From assembly GCA_009760855.2 (NCBI GenBank), contig WPIO01000431.1:1-47643 (forward strand): DNA of 47,643 nucleotides, read 5' to 3'. Source of the stretch: Cristatella mucedo. Lineage: Eukaryota; Bryozoa; Phylactolaemata; Cristatellidae. This document shows positions 13,276 to 25,011 of this stretch, one piece after another (the first letter of the stretch is position 1; every line of letters starts with the position of its first letter). The position numbers were made by a program, and so were the translations under genes. The notes below the pieces were generated by a model that saw only the letters and a program-made list of their open reading frames with translations, did not search any database and had not been told where the DNA came from.

Positions 13276-15966
13276 TGCATGAATTCACAGCAGACATCAC
13301 AATATCTAGATACTTTAAATCCACCCGTCGAAGCCTGCAGGAGCTGGCAGCAGAAAGAGGCTCCTTGCTTATGGCAATCGCAATTAAAAAACTCATTTCG
13401 ATTGAGTTTGCAGAAGATCGCGAGATCCTAAGACACCTCCATACAGCTCGTTATAGCGTGTGATAACTTGCTACAGATTGTGGTGCCTTGCCCTAAGCCA
13501 TTCACACTTGAATAACTTTTTTTGCATTAGTTCACAGCAGATCGCACAATATCGCGATACATTAAATCAACCCGTCTTAGGGTGTTGAAGCTTGCAGCAG
13601 GGTGCAGCTTCTTGCTTTAGGCAATCGCACATGAATAACTCATTTAGCTTGAGTTTGCACCAGATCTCAAAATATAGACGAACCTCGATTCTGCTCCTCA
13701 TAGTGTGTGATAACTTGCTGCACAGTGCACAGCCTTGCATTAATCCATTCACACTTGAATAACCTATTTTGCATGAGATCGCAGGAGATCGTACAATATC
13801 TAGATACTTTAAATCCGCCCGTCGAAGCGTGCTGAAGCTGGCAGCAGAGTGCCATGCCTTGCTTTAGGCAATCGCCCTTAAGTAATTCATCTTGCTTTAT
13901 TTTGCAGCAGATCGCTGAACATTGAACACCTCGATATTGCTCGTCATAGTGTGTGATAACTTGCTGCCGAGTGAGGCGCCTTGCATTAAGCCATTCATAC
14001 TTGAATAACTAATTTTGCATAAGTTCACGGAAAATTGCACAATATCTAGATACTTTAAATCAACCCGTCAAAGCATGCAGTAGCTCAGAGCAGAGTGCAA
14101 GCCTTGCTGTAGGCATTTACACTTGAATAACTCATTTCGCTTGAGTTTGCAGCAGATCGCAGTAAATAAAGACACCTCGATACTACTCGGTATAGCATGT
14201 GATAACTTGCTGCAGAGTTTGGCGCCTCGCATTGAGCCATTCACACTTGAATAACTTATTTTGCATGAGTTCGCAGCAGCTCGCAAAATATCTAGATACT
14301 TTAAATCCACCCGACGAAGCGTGAGGGAGCCGGCAGCAGAGTGCAGTGCCTTCCATCAGGTTATCGCACTTAAATAACTCGTATCGATTGAGTTTGCAGC
14401 AGAATGCGGTATATAAAGATACCTCGATACTGGTCGTTAAAGTGTGCCACACTTTGCTGCAGAGTGGGGCGCCTTGCATTAAGCCATTCACACTTGAATA
14501 ACTTATTTTGCACGAGCTCACAGTTGATCGCACAATATCTAGATACTTTAAATCAACCCGTCTAAGCGTGTGGTAGCTTGCAGCAGAGTGCAGCTCCTTG
14601 CTTTAGGCAATTGCACTTGAATAACTCATTTCGCTTGCGTTTGCAGCAGACCGCTGAATATAAAGACACCTCGATACTGCTCGTTATATCGCTTTTTAAC
14701 TTGCTGCAGAGTGCGGCGCCTTGAAATAGGCCATTCACACTTGAATGACTTGTTTTGCATGAGTTCACAGTATATTGCACAATATCGAGATACTTTAAAT
14801 GAACCCGTCAAGGCATGCAGGAGCCCGGAGCCGAGTGCAGGCCTTGCTTTAGGCAATCGCACTTGAATAACTCATTTTGCTTAAGTTTGCAGCAGATCGC
14901 AGAATATTAAGACACCTCGATACTGCTCGTTATAGCGTGTGATAACTTGCTGCAGTGTGAGGCGCCTTGCATTAAGCCATTCACACTTGAATAACTTATT
15001 TTGCACGAGCTCACAGTTAATCGCACAATATCTAGATACTTTAAATCAACCCGTCTAAGCGTGTGGTAGCTTGCAGCAGAGTGCAGCTCCTTGCTTTATG
15101 CAATATCACTTGAATAACTCATTTCGCTTGCGTTTGCAGCAGGTCGCAGAATATAAAGACACCTCGATACTACTCGTTATAGCCTTTGAGAACTTGCTGC
15201 AGAGTGCGGCACCTTGCATTAGGCCAATCACACATAAATAACTTATTTTGCATGAGTTTGCTGCAGATCACACAATATCTAGATACTTTAAATCAACGCG
15301 TCTAAGAGTGAGGTAGCTTGCAAAAGAGTGCAGCTCCTTGCTTTAGGCAATCGTACATGAATAACTGATTTATCTTGAGTTTGCAGCAGAAAGCTGAATG
15401 CGAAGACACCTCGATCCAGCTCGTTATAGCGTGTGATAACTTCCTGCAGAGTGCGGTGCCTAGCATTTAGCCATTCACACTTGAATAACCTATATTTCAT
15501 GAGATCTCAGGAGATCCCACAATATCTAGATACTTAAAATCTACCCGTCGAAGCATGCAGAAGCTTGCAGCAGATTGCTCGGCCTTGCTTTAGGCAATCG
15601 CACTTGAATAATTCATTTAGCTCTATTTTGCAGCAGATCACGGAACATGAAGACACCTCGATACTGATCGTCATATCGTGTGATAACTTGCTGCAAAGTT
15701 TGGCACCTTGCATTAGGCTATTCACATTTGAATAACTAATTTTTCACGAGTTCACAGCAAATCGCACAATATCTAGATACTTAAAATCAAACCGTCCGAG
15801 CGGTAGTAACTTGCAGCAGAGTGCAGTTCCTTGCTTTAGGCAATTGCACTTGAATAACTCATTTCGCTTGCGTTTGCAGCAGACTGCTGAATATAAAGAC
15901 ACCTCGATACTGCTCGTTATATCGTGTGATAACTTCCTGCAGAGTGCGGTGCCTTGCATTAAGCCA

Positions 15967-16410
15967 TTCACACTTGAATAACCTATATTTCATGAGATCT
16001 CAGGAGATCCCACAATATCTAGATACTAAGATCGCAGTATATAAAGACACCTTGATACTACACGTTTTAGCGTGTGATAACTTGCTCCAGAATGCGGCAC
16101 CTCGCATTGAGCCATTCACACTTGAATAACTTATTTTGCATGAGCTCCCAGCAGCTCGCGCAAAATCTAGATACTTTAAATTCACCCGTCGAAGCATGCT
16201 GGAGCTGGCAGCAGAGTTCAGTGCCTTCCATCAGGTAATCGCACTTTAATAACTCGTTTCGATTGAGTTTGCAGCAGATTGCGGTATATAAAGACACCTC
16301 GATACTGCTCGTTAAAGTGTGCGACACTTTGCTGCAGAGTGCGGCACCTTGCATTAAGCCATTCACACTTGAATAACTTCTTTTGCATGATTTCACACCA
16401 GATCGCACAA
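15967..16410. repeat. Satellite segment with a shared ~98-bp deletion, right member
   Basis: The same fused half-unit occurs here with identical 148-bp box spacing (16018 to 16166), 14702 bp from the left member. A related segment without the deletion lies just upstream near 15489, which suggests the ancestral full-length form. Confidence 0.88.
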
Positions 16411-16790
16411 TATCTAGATACTTTAAATCAACCCGTCTAAGCGTGTGGTAGCTTGCAGCAGAGTGAAGCTCCTTTCTTTATGCCATCGCACTTGAATAAC
16501 TCATTTTCCTTGATTTTGCAGCAGATCGCGGAAAATTAAGACACCTCCATTCTGCTCGTTATAGCCTGTGATAACTTCCTGATGAGTGCAGGACCTTGCA
16601 ACAAATTATTCACACTTGAATAACTTATTTTGCACGTGTTCACAGCAGATTGCACATACTCTAGATACTTTAAATCAACCCGTCAAAATGCAGTAGCTCA
16701 GAGCAGAGTGCAGATCTTGCTTTAAGCAATTGCACTTGAATAACTCATTTCGCATGAGTTTGCAGCATATCATGGAATATAAAGACACCT
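16270..16790. repeat. Long-range satellite duplicate, right member
   Basis: This is the partner of 4770-5290 with the same private variants. It overlaps the right end of the deletion-bearing block, so this region combines variants found in two separate left-hand regions. Confidence 0.8.
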
Positions 16791-17768
16791 TGATACAGCT
16801 AATTATAGCGTGTAATAACTTGCTGCAAAGTGTGGCACCTTGCATTAAGCTATTCACACTTGAATAACTAATTTTTCACGAGTTCACAGCAGATCGCACA
16901 ATATCTAGATACTTTAAATCAAACCGTCCGAGCGTGCAGTAGCTTGCAGCAGAGTGCAGTTCCTTGCTTTAGGCAATTGCACTTGAATAACTCATTTCGC
17001 TTGCGTTTGCAGCAGACTGCTGAATATAAAGACACCTCGATACTGCTCGTTATATCGTGTGATAACTTGCATCAGAGTGAGGCGCCTTGCATTAAGCCAT
17101 TCACACTTGAATAACTTATTTTGCATGAGTTCACAGTATATTGCACAATATCTTGATACTTTAAATCAACTTGTCAAGGCATGCAGTAGCTCGGAGCAAA
17201 GTGCAGGTCTTGATTTACGCAATCGCACTTGAATAACTCATTTCGCTTGAGTTTGCAGCAGATCGCTGAATGTAAAGACACCTCGATACTGCTCCTCATA
17301 GCGTGTGATAACTTGCTGCAGAGTGGGCAGCCTTGCATTAAGCCATTCACACTTGGATAACCTATTTTGCATGAGATTGCAGGAGATCCTACAATATCTA
17401 GATCCTTTAAATCCACCCGTCGAAGCGTGCAGAAGCATGCAGCAGATTGCTACGCCTTGCTTCAGGCAGTCGCACTTCAATAACTCATTTTGCTTGATTT
17501 TGCAACAGATCGCTGAACATAAAGACACCTTGATAATGCTCGTCATAGTGTGTGATAATTAGCTGCAGAATGCGGCGCCTTGCATTAAGCCATTCATACT
17601 CTAATATCTTATTTTGCATAAGTTCACAGCAGATTGCACAATATCTAGATACTTTAAATCAACCCGTCATGGCATGCAGTAGCTCGGAGCTGAGTGCAGG
17701 CCTTGCTTTAGGCAATCGCACTTGAATAACTCATTTTGCTTGAGTTTGCAGCAGATCGCAGAATATAA

Positions 17769-18860
17769 AAACGATACGGCACTGGCACAGTACGTGAGTG
17801 GTTAAAGTTGTTTCACTGTGGAATTTTACATAGAATACGACTAGCAATGAATGTCAACTTCAGACCTTTACTAAGCTAACTTAACAGAAAGGATCGTGAG
17901 AAGCATCTTAACCAGATCCAATCTTTTCTTTAAAATATCAAATCTTCGTGCATTTTTCGTGCAATTGTAGTAGTTAAAAATGACCTTGGCTATAATTTAT
18001 ATGCAGATGGCTACTTTCTAGACAAGTTGTTCGTTTACATTTTACCTTTCAGCACCATGATCTGTCACTTCTCTTGCAAATTGTGTTGCAAAGATTCTTG
18101 CTTTTACGTCAGTCTGGCTACTGCAAAATAATCATACAACCAGGCCAGCAGTATCAAGACGGTATCACTTTGTAACTGAATAGCCATTGATCAAAAGGAG
18201 CCGCAAGCATGTTAGTTGTAATATCAGCATAGAACCAGGATGTCCTTTTTCACACTAATCTTTGCCTAAACATTAGCAGACTGACTATCTAGTTAAATTC
18301 GTTCCGCAACGGCGTACTTGACTCAAATTACCCGTATTACTAATCAATTTCCTCCTTTACATTGCCATTAATCCGGTCCAGACCCGAGAAAAACATCGAT
18401 ATTCGGTTGGGTATTTCGTATTTGAAAATGTACTCATAATTAACGAATTTTGTTTAAAAAGACGATACACTGTAATATACTGCCACACATTGGCTTTGAT
18501 TAATGTACAGCATTAACATGGAGATCAGACGACTTAAAGATGCTGACGGAGTGAGGGGAGAAAGGCTGAAATTAAAACCTGAATCTTCTTCACTGATGCT
18601 TGCCATTTTCGCCACGATCTCCTCACTTTCACCTGCAGAAGTTGTTTGATACAAACCTGTCGATGATGAATGTCAAAGTAAAGATTCACAAGCTCTTCTA
18701 GAATATAATGTGCATCTTAAATTTTAATCTCGGTGAATCTATGAAAAAACCATCTTGGTGCTCGCCGTAACCTGCTGTTTGCCGTGACTGAGAGCCGACG
18801 CGCCCGCTTGCTGCAGTTGCGGTAGCAGAAGCTGGAGCCCAGCCAAGGACTGCAGCTCCT
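17769..18860. other. Satellite-flanking sequence, no gene recognised
   Basis: The sequence leaves the satellite at AATATAAAAACGATACGG and becomes apparently single-copy within the window. A 66-codon open frame on the minus strand (18454-18654) has an acidic, Ser-rich sequence. It has no motif I recognise and no convincing splice context, so I do not call it a gene. Confidence 0.6.
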
Positions 18861-19120
18861 GCAGCCCTTTGCAAGAGGCGCCAGCTACAGCAGCAAGCAC
18901 GAATAGGACTTAGGCAGCCTGGCTCTCACTTCTGCTGCTGCTCTGGTCATTTCGAGCTCGCGCACTGTGAAGCTGGACAGCTGCAGAAAGTGGTGGGTGG
19001 CGGACAGCTGAAGCCCTCGAGGTGACGGACAGTGGAGACACGTGCTGAGCAGCCAAGAGCTCGTGGGGGCGGGGCGTCTATGCTGCAGCAAGCGGCATCG
19101 TGTGCGTGGCTGTGCGAGGG
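18860..19120. repeat. GC-rich dispersed repeat, copy 1
   Basis: A CAG/CTG-rich module of about 250 bp is repeated at 21225-21480. The copies share, in order, AAGAGGC, CAGCAGCAAG, GGCTCTCACT, CTGCTGCTGCTCT, TTCGAGCT, GCTGAGCAGCCAAG, GGCGTCTATGCTGCAG and GTGGCTGTGCGAGGGC. Open frames across it on both strands reflect composition and are not treated as genes. A little further right, 19190-19225 holds a short tandem of the phrase AGCTCATGCATGGTCA. Confidence 0.78.
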
Positions 19121-21070
19121 CTACTCCAAACCATCTTCATGGTTGGGAACTCCTGAGCTGACCTCAGGTAGCTGCCTACAAAGCTCTGCAGCTCATGCAT
19201 GGTCATCAGCTCATGCATGCATGGTCAAGGTGCAGGCACCCAATCTTTCTGAAGTTCGTCAGTTACACTCCTTGAGACCCTTTTCTTTGTAAATTTGCCT
19301 TGACCGAGTCCTAGCCAAAGCTAGCTCTTGTAAGAATGATGCAGGAGGTAGTAATGGTGCAAGTGAGTTCACATTTCTGCAGTCTACTTTCAGATTTCTA
19401 GCTACTAATTTGCCAGCCTGCAGGGCTGCGAGTAATTATGCCACAATTGCACGATGGCTTTGATTCCTATAATTGACAATGCAGCAATTGCAAGGGTACT
19501 CTTTTATGGGTTTAGCACATTTGTACTTCTTCGAATCTGGTGCCACGCTGGTATGGATCACTAGTTAGGTGCTTGCCCCGACCATGGTCTGGCGGAATTT
19601 GTGGGCTTGAGCACTAAGGCATATGTGAAGCGCCTCAATAGAGATTCATTTCAATCAATGAACTATATTTTGTCTATTTTTTCATCAACTCAGGTTTATT
19701 TCATATAGTTGTGTCGGCGATTTCAATGCTACACAAAGGATAAGGATCCAGTGACCTGTACCTTTGCCTATGGGCTTTTGAGCTTTGCCAAGATGTAACT
19801 AAAAAATGTCTTTAGCTTGGTAGAGAGCATAGAGCAATCGTTGCCCGGATGATGAATAAGATGGGAGGATTGCTTGTGCCAAATAAATAATAAGTCAGTG
19901 CATCGTGTATGGGTGTTAAACGCCTTGGTCGGCAGTAACGACCTCACTGCATCAGCCATTTTTTAGCCGACGAATTTGTGTTTGTCTCTGCTGCCTTGTA
20001 TACCGCTTTCCAAAAGCTGAAGAATAATTTCCAAAAAATAAAATGTACATTTAGCGATACAATAGTTTTGATTCCCTTCTATATATACTCTCAATTCGAC
20101 TTAGAAAGTTATTGGTCTATTCGAAAATCATGCAATTGCATTTTCATCGATTATTGTCAAATCGAAAACATTGAGATCCCTTTGCACCACGTTTCTTTTT
20201 AAAATAGGCTTAGTGCTTCCTTGCTACCAGTACTAAAGCTCTCCTCCTTTTGATTGTCTGCTTTCTTAGTAGAAATTATGGCGGCATTACCCATAGCATT
20301 CAACTCAATCGCCCATTAGGTCATTCTTAGACATTATGGTACCTTCGGCTTTGATGAGCGTCTTGACAGTTTGAAACAAGATGACATTGTTGTCAGCAAA
20401 TAACGGTCTGGTTGAGCTACATTGTTGTTTGGGACCCACCAATGTGATCATGTTACGTCCCTCATCTGACTGCATATTCTTTTCAAGCCGTCCTGAGCTG
20501 TTGCTTCATTACTGACTAGTTTTTCATCTATAATGCGAAATAAATCCTACACTAACAGTTTACGAGGATTAAATGTGAGCTCATAAAACGATTGGAAAGG
20601 TTCCCGTGCAATTCTTCGTAGTGGTGCATTTAGGTGCCACCACTCGGGTCTGGTGATGCAATATCTTGTGAATCTGTAACAAGATTATGGATGGGCTGCG
20701 TGGCTCACCTTTTTACTCAGCGTTTTGCGGGTGCTGAGATCTAGCTTTAAATGAGCAAGTGAGAGAGGGAAGATAGGGGCCACGTATGACATAGCCCTAT
20801 ATGTTGCCTAATGTACGGGAAAGCACTGAAAATTCATTTCATTCTACAAACTTAATTTTATTTTAACAACAGTAAATATTTAAAAATGGGTACGCAAACG
20901 ACTTGATGAGCCGTTATCCATAAACCTTTATTCAGTTAACAGCAACTGAAATATGATTGATATATTGCTCCCTAACCTATCAGATTGTGGCAAAGCAGCT
21001 CCTGCTTGCAGCTGATATATGCAAATATATGCTGAATGTACAGGATAAGAAATATTCTAATGAATAGGAG
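19121..21070. other. Intergenic sequence, nothing recognised
   Basis: The sequence is moderately AT-rich. It includes short open frames at 19768-19959 (minus, 63 codons) and 19978-20202 (plus, 74 codons). Neither has a recognisable domain or a paralogue elsewhere in the window. Confidence 0.55.
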
Positions 21071-21074
21071 ATTT

Positions 21075-21235
21075 GTGAGCCGTAACGGCTTACTAGGTAC
21101 GGAAGTTGCTTTTCACGACCTCGGCCCCGAGGTCGTGGGTTCGAATCCTGGGGCGAGCGCTCCTTTATCGCCACTGTAAGCAGTGGTGATAGCCGTTAAG
21201 GCTCTTCTTTCTCTATACAAAAAGAGGCAACTGCA
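21075..21235 (+). mobile_element. tRNA-derived SINE, copy 1
   Basis: A tRNA-like head contains a B-box-like GTGGGTTCGAATCC (near 21137) and an upstream A-box-like stretch. It is followed by a conserved body with CCTTTATCGCCACTG and GATAGCCGTTAAGGCTCTTC. The same body follows the head in the copies at 21985, 38496 and 41400, which separates it from a genuine tRNA gene. The 3' part runs straight into the GC-rich repeat at 21225. Transcription by RNA polymerase III is inferred from the box elements. Confidence 0.78.
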
Positions 21236-21480
21236 CAGCAGCAGCAAGTTTGAGTATGACGTGGGCTCTCACTGCTGCTGCTGCTCTCATCGATTCGAGC
21301 TGGCGCAAGGTGAAGGTGGACAGCAGTGGCAGACAGTGGTGGCTGGTGGACAGCTGCTACCACCGAGCTGACAGAAAGTAAAAATACAAGCTGAGCAGCC
21401 AAGGGCTCTTGACGGGGCGTGGCGTCTATGCTGCAGACGGCATCGTGTATGTGGCTGTGCGAGGGCAGGCAATGTGTGAG
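21225..21480. repeat. GC-rich dispersed repeat, copy 2, fused to a SINE
   Basis: This is the second copy of the module at 18860-19120, here joined directly to the 3' side of a tRNA-derived SINE. In copy 1 the upstream sequence is not the SINE head, so the module exists independently of it. A 196-codon minus-strand frame crosses this region (21196-21786). Its low-complexity Ser/Cys/Ala content and overlap with the repeats argue against a gene. Confidence 0.75.
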
Positions 21481-21984
21481 GGCACTCAATGCAGAGACTC
21501 CACGGCTGCTAGAGCCTCTTACCGGCCCATTGCCACGCAGCTTAAGGGTAAAGAAGCTAGAGGACGCTGTATTTTTGCACAGCCAAGCTGAACCGGGGCG
21601 GCGAAGCTTATACCGACCTACTGATACTACAGCGAGCGTGCCGCGGCTTAAGTGCGTCCGGGCGAGGTATTGGCAGACTGGGTGAATTAAAATAATGCAT
21701 GGGTATGTCATTCGAGCCTGTGGAAACTTATCCGTGCCGCCAAGCTGACACCAGCACTTGGGGTGAAGGTAAAAAGCATTGTGCAATGCTCGGGCTAGCA
21801 GGGCGATAATCCTTCTCTGACCAAACTAAAACCATTAGATAACGCTTCCTTTTCAGTATATGCAAAGGTCATAGAAAAACGTCAATTTGTGTGCATACGC
21901 TGTACGAGCTATCCTGCTTATTGTTATAAAGGCTAGCGAGCAAGGTTTGAATAGCAGCAGGACCCTTTCCATGCGATGCAAGCT
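21481..21984. other. Spacer between repeats
   Basis: About 100 bp downstream of the GC-rich module remains GC-rich and may belong to the same repeat. The rest is unremarkable, with no gene or RNA recognised. Confidence 0.5.
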
Positions 21985-22175
21985 AGATGAGCCGTAATGA
22001 CTCACTATGTAAGGCGGTTGTTTTTCACGACCTGGGCACCGAGGTCATGGGTTCGAATCCTATGGTGGGCGATCCTTTATCGCCACTGCAAGCGGCGGTG
22101 ATAGCCGTAAAGGCTCTTTTGTCGATATGCAAAAAGATTCTGTTAAGTCAGCTAATATTTATTTATTTATTTAAA
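21985..22175 (+). mobile_element. tRNA-derived SINE, copy 2 (best preserved)
   Basis: The head folds as a tRNA-like unit. An A-box-like TGACTCACTATGTAAGGCGG is followed by an anticodon-like arm with stem GGTTG/CGACC and a 7-nt loop TTTTTCA. A long variable region comes next, then a B box CATGGGTTCGAATCCTATG. The body carries CCTTTATCGCCACTG and AGCCGTAAAGGCTC, and the 3' end is a short (TTTA)n tail. The body and tail show it to be a SINE and not a tRNA gene. Confidence 0.85.
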
Positions 22176-23117
22176 GCTAAATCGGTCCTACGAAGTGTTA
22201 GCACGGCTAATCTAAAAAAAGCGAGGCGACGCTTCTTCGGGTAGAGCTAAGCTGTATCGGCTGTTAACGTTTAATGGAACGGGGCAAACTTAACACCTAC
22301 GATACGAAGCTTGACCGAGAGGCTCGAAGCTACAGCGAGATTATAAAGTTAAAAAGGGCTGAAACAAGGTTGAGCAGGCTAAATGATGTCCCCTGAAATG
22401 CTATCCTTCAATTCCTTTAAACAACTAAACGTCTACATTTAAGGTCACTAGTGACCTCGTCCTAAAGTTCATATCCCAATCAAAGAAGGCAATAACTCCT
22501 TTGGAGCAGACTCCCACTGTTCAGCTCCTACTCACGCATGGACTGAGGGGCTAAGCGTTTGAGCACGTTAGCAAATCCCTCTATGCCAGACGCAGCCACT
22601 CGATCGGCTATTCCTCGTGCAAGTTCGTTTCTCATGCGCGTAAGTTGTTTGAGCTCTAGTAATATTAATTTGATATTTGTAACGTTTAATTTCTTACTTT
22701 TCTCTTATTTTGTCTTATATTTGGCATTAGAGTGTAGTAGTCATTAGAGGGTTGATACTTCATGCACAGAGCACTCTAATAATGTTAAAAACCATATTTA
22801 GAGGGAATAGAACAGTATTACCTCAGTAACGTATATATCCGTAAGTTACCCCGAAAAGCTACAATGATTAAATGAGCGGTAAGCAGGAGAGTTTTCTATA
22901 GCTCACTCACAGCGTAAGCGTTTTTTTCGATGTTTGGACTTTGTCTGACGATATGAAATCGAAATCAACTGATTATATATTTCACTACCAGTCTAGAAGC
23001 GACATGTTACTCCCAGTAGTTGCTGTGTTCATGTGCACTCTCATTTACCTAACTGTGCATATTAAAACCATGCATTCTGTCGTTAATCGGTCGGCATTCT
23101 TTTCCCCAGCATTTGTT
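22176..23117. other. Intergenic sequence, nothing recognised
   Basis: I see no domain-bearing open frame, RNA or repeat shared with other parts of the window. Short frames at 22559-22747 and 22941-23135 are not supported by anything else. Confidence 0.55.
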
Positions 23118-24215
23118 ATAATAATAATAAAATAATAATAATGCACTTGATACAGCACCCTCAGAGAATTCAATTTCTTTGCATGATGCCACTAACCATA
23201 TTTGAATGCTTACCCTGTGCTTGTCACCCCTAACCATGTTATTGATTTTTTTGTTTATTAAGCATGATTTTACTCACCATTCAATTGCAAAGGGAAATGC
23301 AATTGAATGGTGAGTAAAATCATGCTTAATAAACAAAAAAATCAATAACATGGTTAGTGGTGACAAGCAAAGGGTAAGCATAAAAATATGGTTAGTGGCA
23401 TCATTCACAGTACCACCACGCATATGCACATGAAGGACGAATCAGAGGGACCAACTAAATGCTGTCCTAAATAGGTGTCTTTTTAAGTTCTTTTTAAATA
23501 TGGTCAAGACAAGGATGTTCTGACGCAAGTCGGGAGAGCGCTCCAGGCTTTGGGAGAATACGAACTAAATTCATCGTCTCCAAAGGATTTGATGTTAGTA
23601 CCAAATTGTGGCAAACTTTTGGATTCCGAAAAGCTGGCTTTACGACGCTTGGCCTGATGCGGGAGTAAACCTGGGAGATAGGCTGGAGCCAAAGAATGAA
23701 CTGACCTTAAAGTGAGCGACAAAATCTTGAAGTCGATCCGTTGCTTGACTGGTAGCCAGTGCAGGTCGGCGAGAATTGGTGTGATACGACAACTGCGACG
23801 CTCACGACGGACGAGACGAGCTGCAAAGTTTTGCACCAGCTGTAATCGCTTAATTGCACATGCAGGTAGGCCAGCAAGCAGTGAGTTACAGAAGTCGAGA
23901 CGGGATGTCACAAATCCATTAACTAAATTAGACGTGGCATCCTCATCTAAAAAATGAAGAATTTTAGCATTTTTATGTAGCTGAAAGTAGGCAGACTTGA
24001 ATGAGGAGCTGATGCAATCTTCTAACGAGAGGTCACTTTCGAACATGACACCTAGGTTTCGAACTGACTAAACTGGAGACATGCCGGCAGTGCCAATTTT
24101 GAGCGCCAGTCTTTCCAATTTCTGAACCACACTTAGTTTGCCATATCTAGTAAGTTAGTGTTATCATCGTTTAGTTTTAGAAAATTCGCTGCCCTCCAAG
24201 TGCAGACGTCATAAA
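23118..24215 (-). pseudogene. LINE (CR1/L2-like) 3' portion: RT C-terminal region, 3'UTR, (ATT)n tail
   Basis: The longest open piece is 180 codons (24046-23504). It matches the region downstream of the reverse transcriptase catalytic core in CR1/L2-like (Jockey superfamily) retrotransposons: a DFCNSLLAGLP segment, LVQNFAARLV, and LHWLPVKQRIDFKIL, ending near AWSALPTCVRTS. Upstream, to about 24215, the same protein continues in broken frames, and a parallel segment exists in the plus-strand LINE at 42475. Downstream, on the minus strand, comes a 3'UTR shared with six or more other fragments here, then TATCAAGTGCATTATTATT. The catalytic core itself is absent, so this is a 5'-truncated dead copy. 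Its 3'UTR has been turned into a long inverted repeat. Confidence 0.88.
23184..23403. repeat. Long inverted repeat (106-bp arms, 8-nt centre) in a LINE 3'UTR
   Basis: The left arm 23184-23289 and right arm 23298-23403 are reverse complements around AAGGGAAA. The inner 68 bp of each arm differ at a single position, and the outer parts have a few mismatches. The arm sequence is the LINE 3'UTR seen once, in single orientation, at 37590, 41020 and 44430. This is therefore two 3'UTR copies joined head to head. Confidence 0.9.
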
Positions 24216-25011
24216 TATACATGCAGCAAGTGGGTCGAGAGAATTCGAGGTGCTCGGAGGCTGGGAGGGATCAAAGCAAATTGTAAGGTGTGTAGACGTT
24301 TCCTATGCTGCTACGCAAGTGTCGGTGAGTCATATCACAGGTATATAGTATATCAGGCAATTGCATGCTAATAGTCGCAGCTATTGATCATGCCCAAGCT
24401 CTTTAGCAAAAGCAGTCACCGAGTCAGAGTTGTTGCTTGCAGTAGCATTTATGACTAGTGTACCATTTATTTAGCTGCAGTAGCATTTCTGTCTAGTTTT
24501 TCCATAAACCTTTTGTTTTTGTGCTACCCATGCTCTAATGTCTGAAGGAGCCTGGGGCTACCCTTCCTAAACCTGAAAATCTTGTCTCTTGACCGCCGCT
24601 ACTTTGGTTCCATCTTGGATGAAAAGGACTTCGGTATATTGACCGTAGCAGCCATATGCTACAACTATGGCCGCCTGGTTCACTATTGTTCTAGGCAGTT
24701 TTTCAAGTTTCCCGGAGCTTACAAACAAACGAAATTGATGCTAAAGTAAACATAACAGTCCAACACTTTTTTAATACGATAACTTCAGCATGGGCAGTAC
24801 GAACTCCAAACTTAGTAGGATGTGGCCCTCCCCGATTATCGACCACTTCCGAAATTTGGGCTGGCATAGACTCGACGAGTTTCGGAGTTACGTCGAATAG
24901 TAAACAAATACCACTCTGCTTGCAATTTGTCCCCCAATTTGCTTCACAACTTTGTCATTATACTTCGGATCTATGACCTGTTGAAATAAGAAATAAGCCT
25001 AGCAGTTGCAA
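24216..25011. other. Intergenic sequence, nothing recognised
   Basis: I see no supported open frame, RNA gene or repeat in this stretch between two LINE fragments of opposite orientation. Confidence 0.5.

Larger units (their letters stand above)
1..17768. repeat. Dimeric ~246-bp satellite array (about 72 units)
   Basis: The array is continuous head-to-tail tandem repeat with no interruption by other sequence. Spacing of the shared box TCTAGATACTTTAAATC, measured over eight consecutive units (2702 to 4672), is 245-247 bp. Each unit has two related halves. Half A (about 124 bp) starts AGTTTGCAGCAGATCGC and carries AATATAAAGACACCTCGATA. Half B (about 122 bp) starts AGTTCACAGCAGATCGC and carries AATATCTAGATACTTTAAAT. 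Both halves share CAGCAGATCGC, GCAGAGTGC, CCTTGC, CACTTGAATAAC and CATTT in the same order, so the dimer arose from an ancestral monomer of about 123 bp. The array is cut by the left edge of the window and stops abruptly within a half-A motif near 17768. A centromeric or heterochromatic role is possible but nothing in the sequence shows it. Confidence 0.97.

Noticed and set aside
1-17768. Possible CRISPR-like or gene-family array
   Set aside because: Units are ~246 bp with no unique spacers, and both halves of each unit are repeats. This is satellite DNA.
1-17768. CENP-B-box-like motif in the satellite
   Set aside because: I looked for the TTCG....A..CGGG pattern in the recurring boxes and found no convincing match on either strand.
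21077-21160. Functional tRNA gene
   Set aside because: The tRNA-like part is followed by a conserved non-tRNA body shared by four dispersed copies, and its acceptor stem pairs poorly. It is a SINE head.
21196-21786. 196-codon minus-strand open frame
   Set aside because: It lies across a SINE and the GC-rich repeat, has low-complexity Ser/Cys/Ala content, and is opposed by other open frames. It is a composition artefact.
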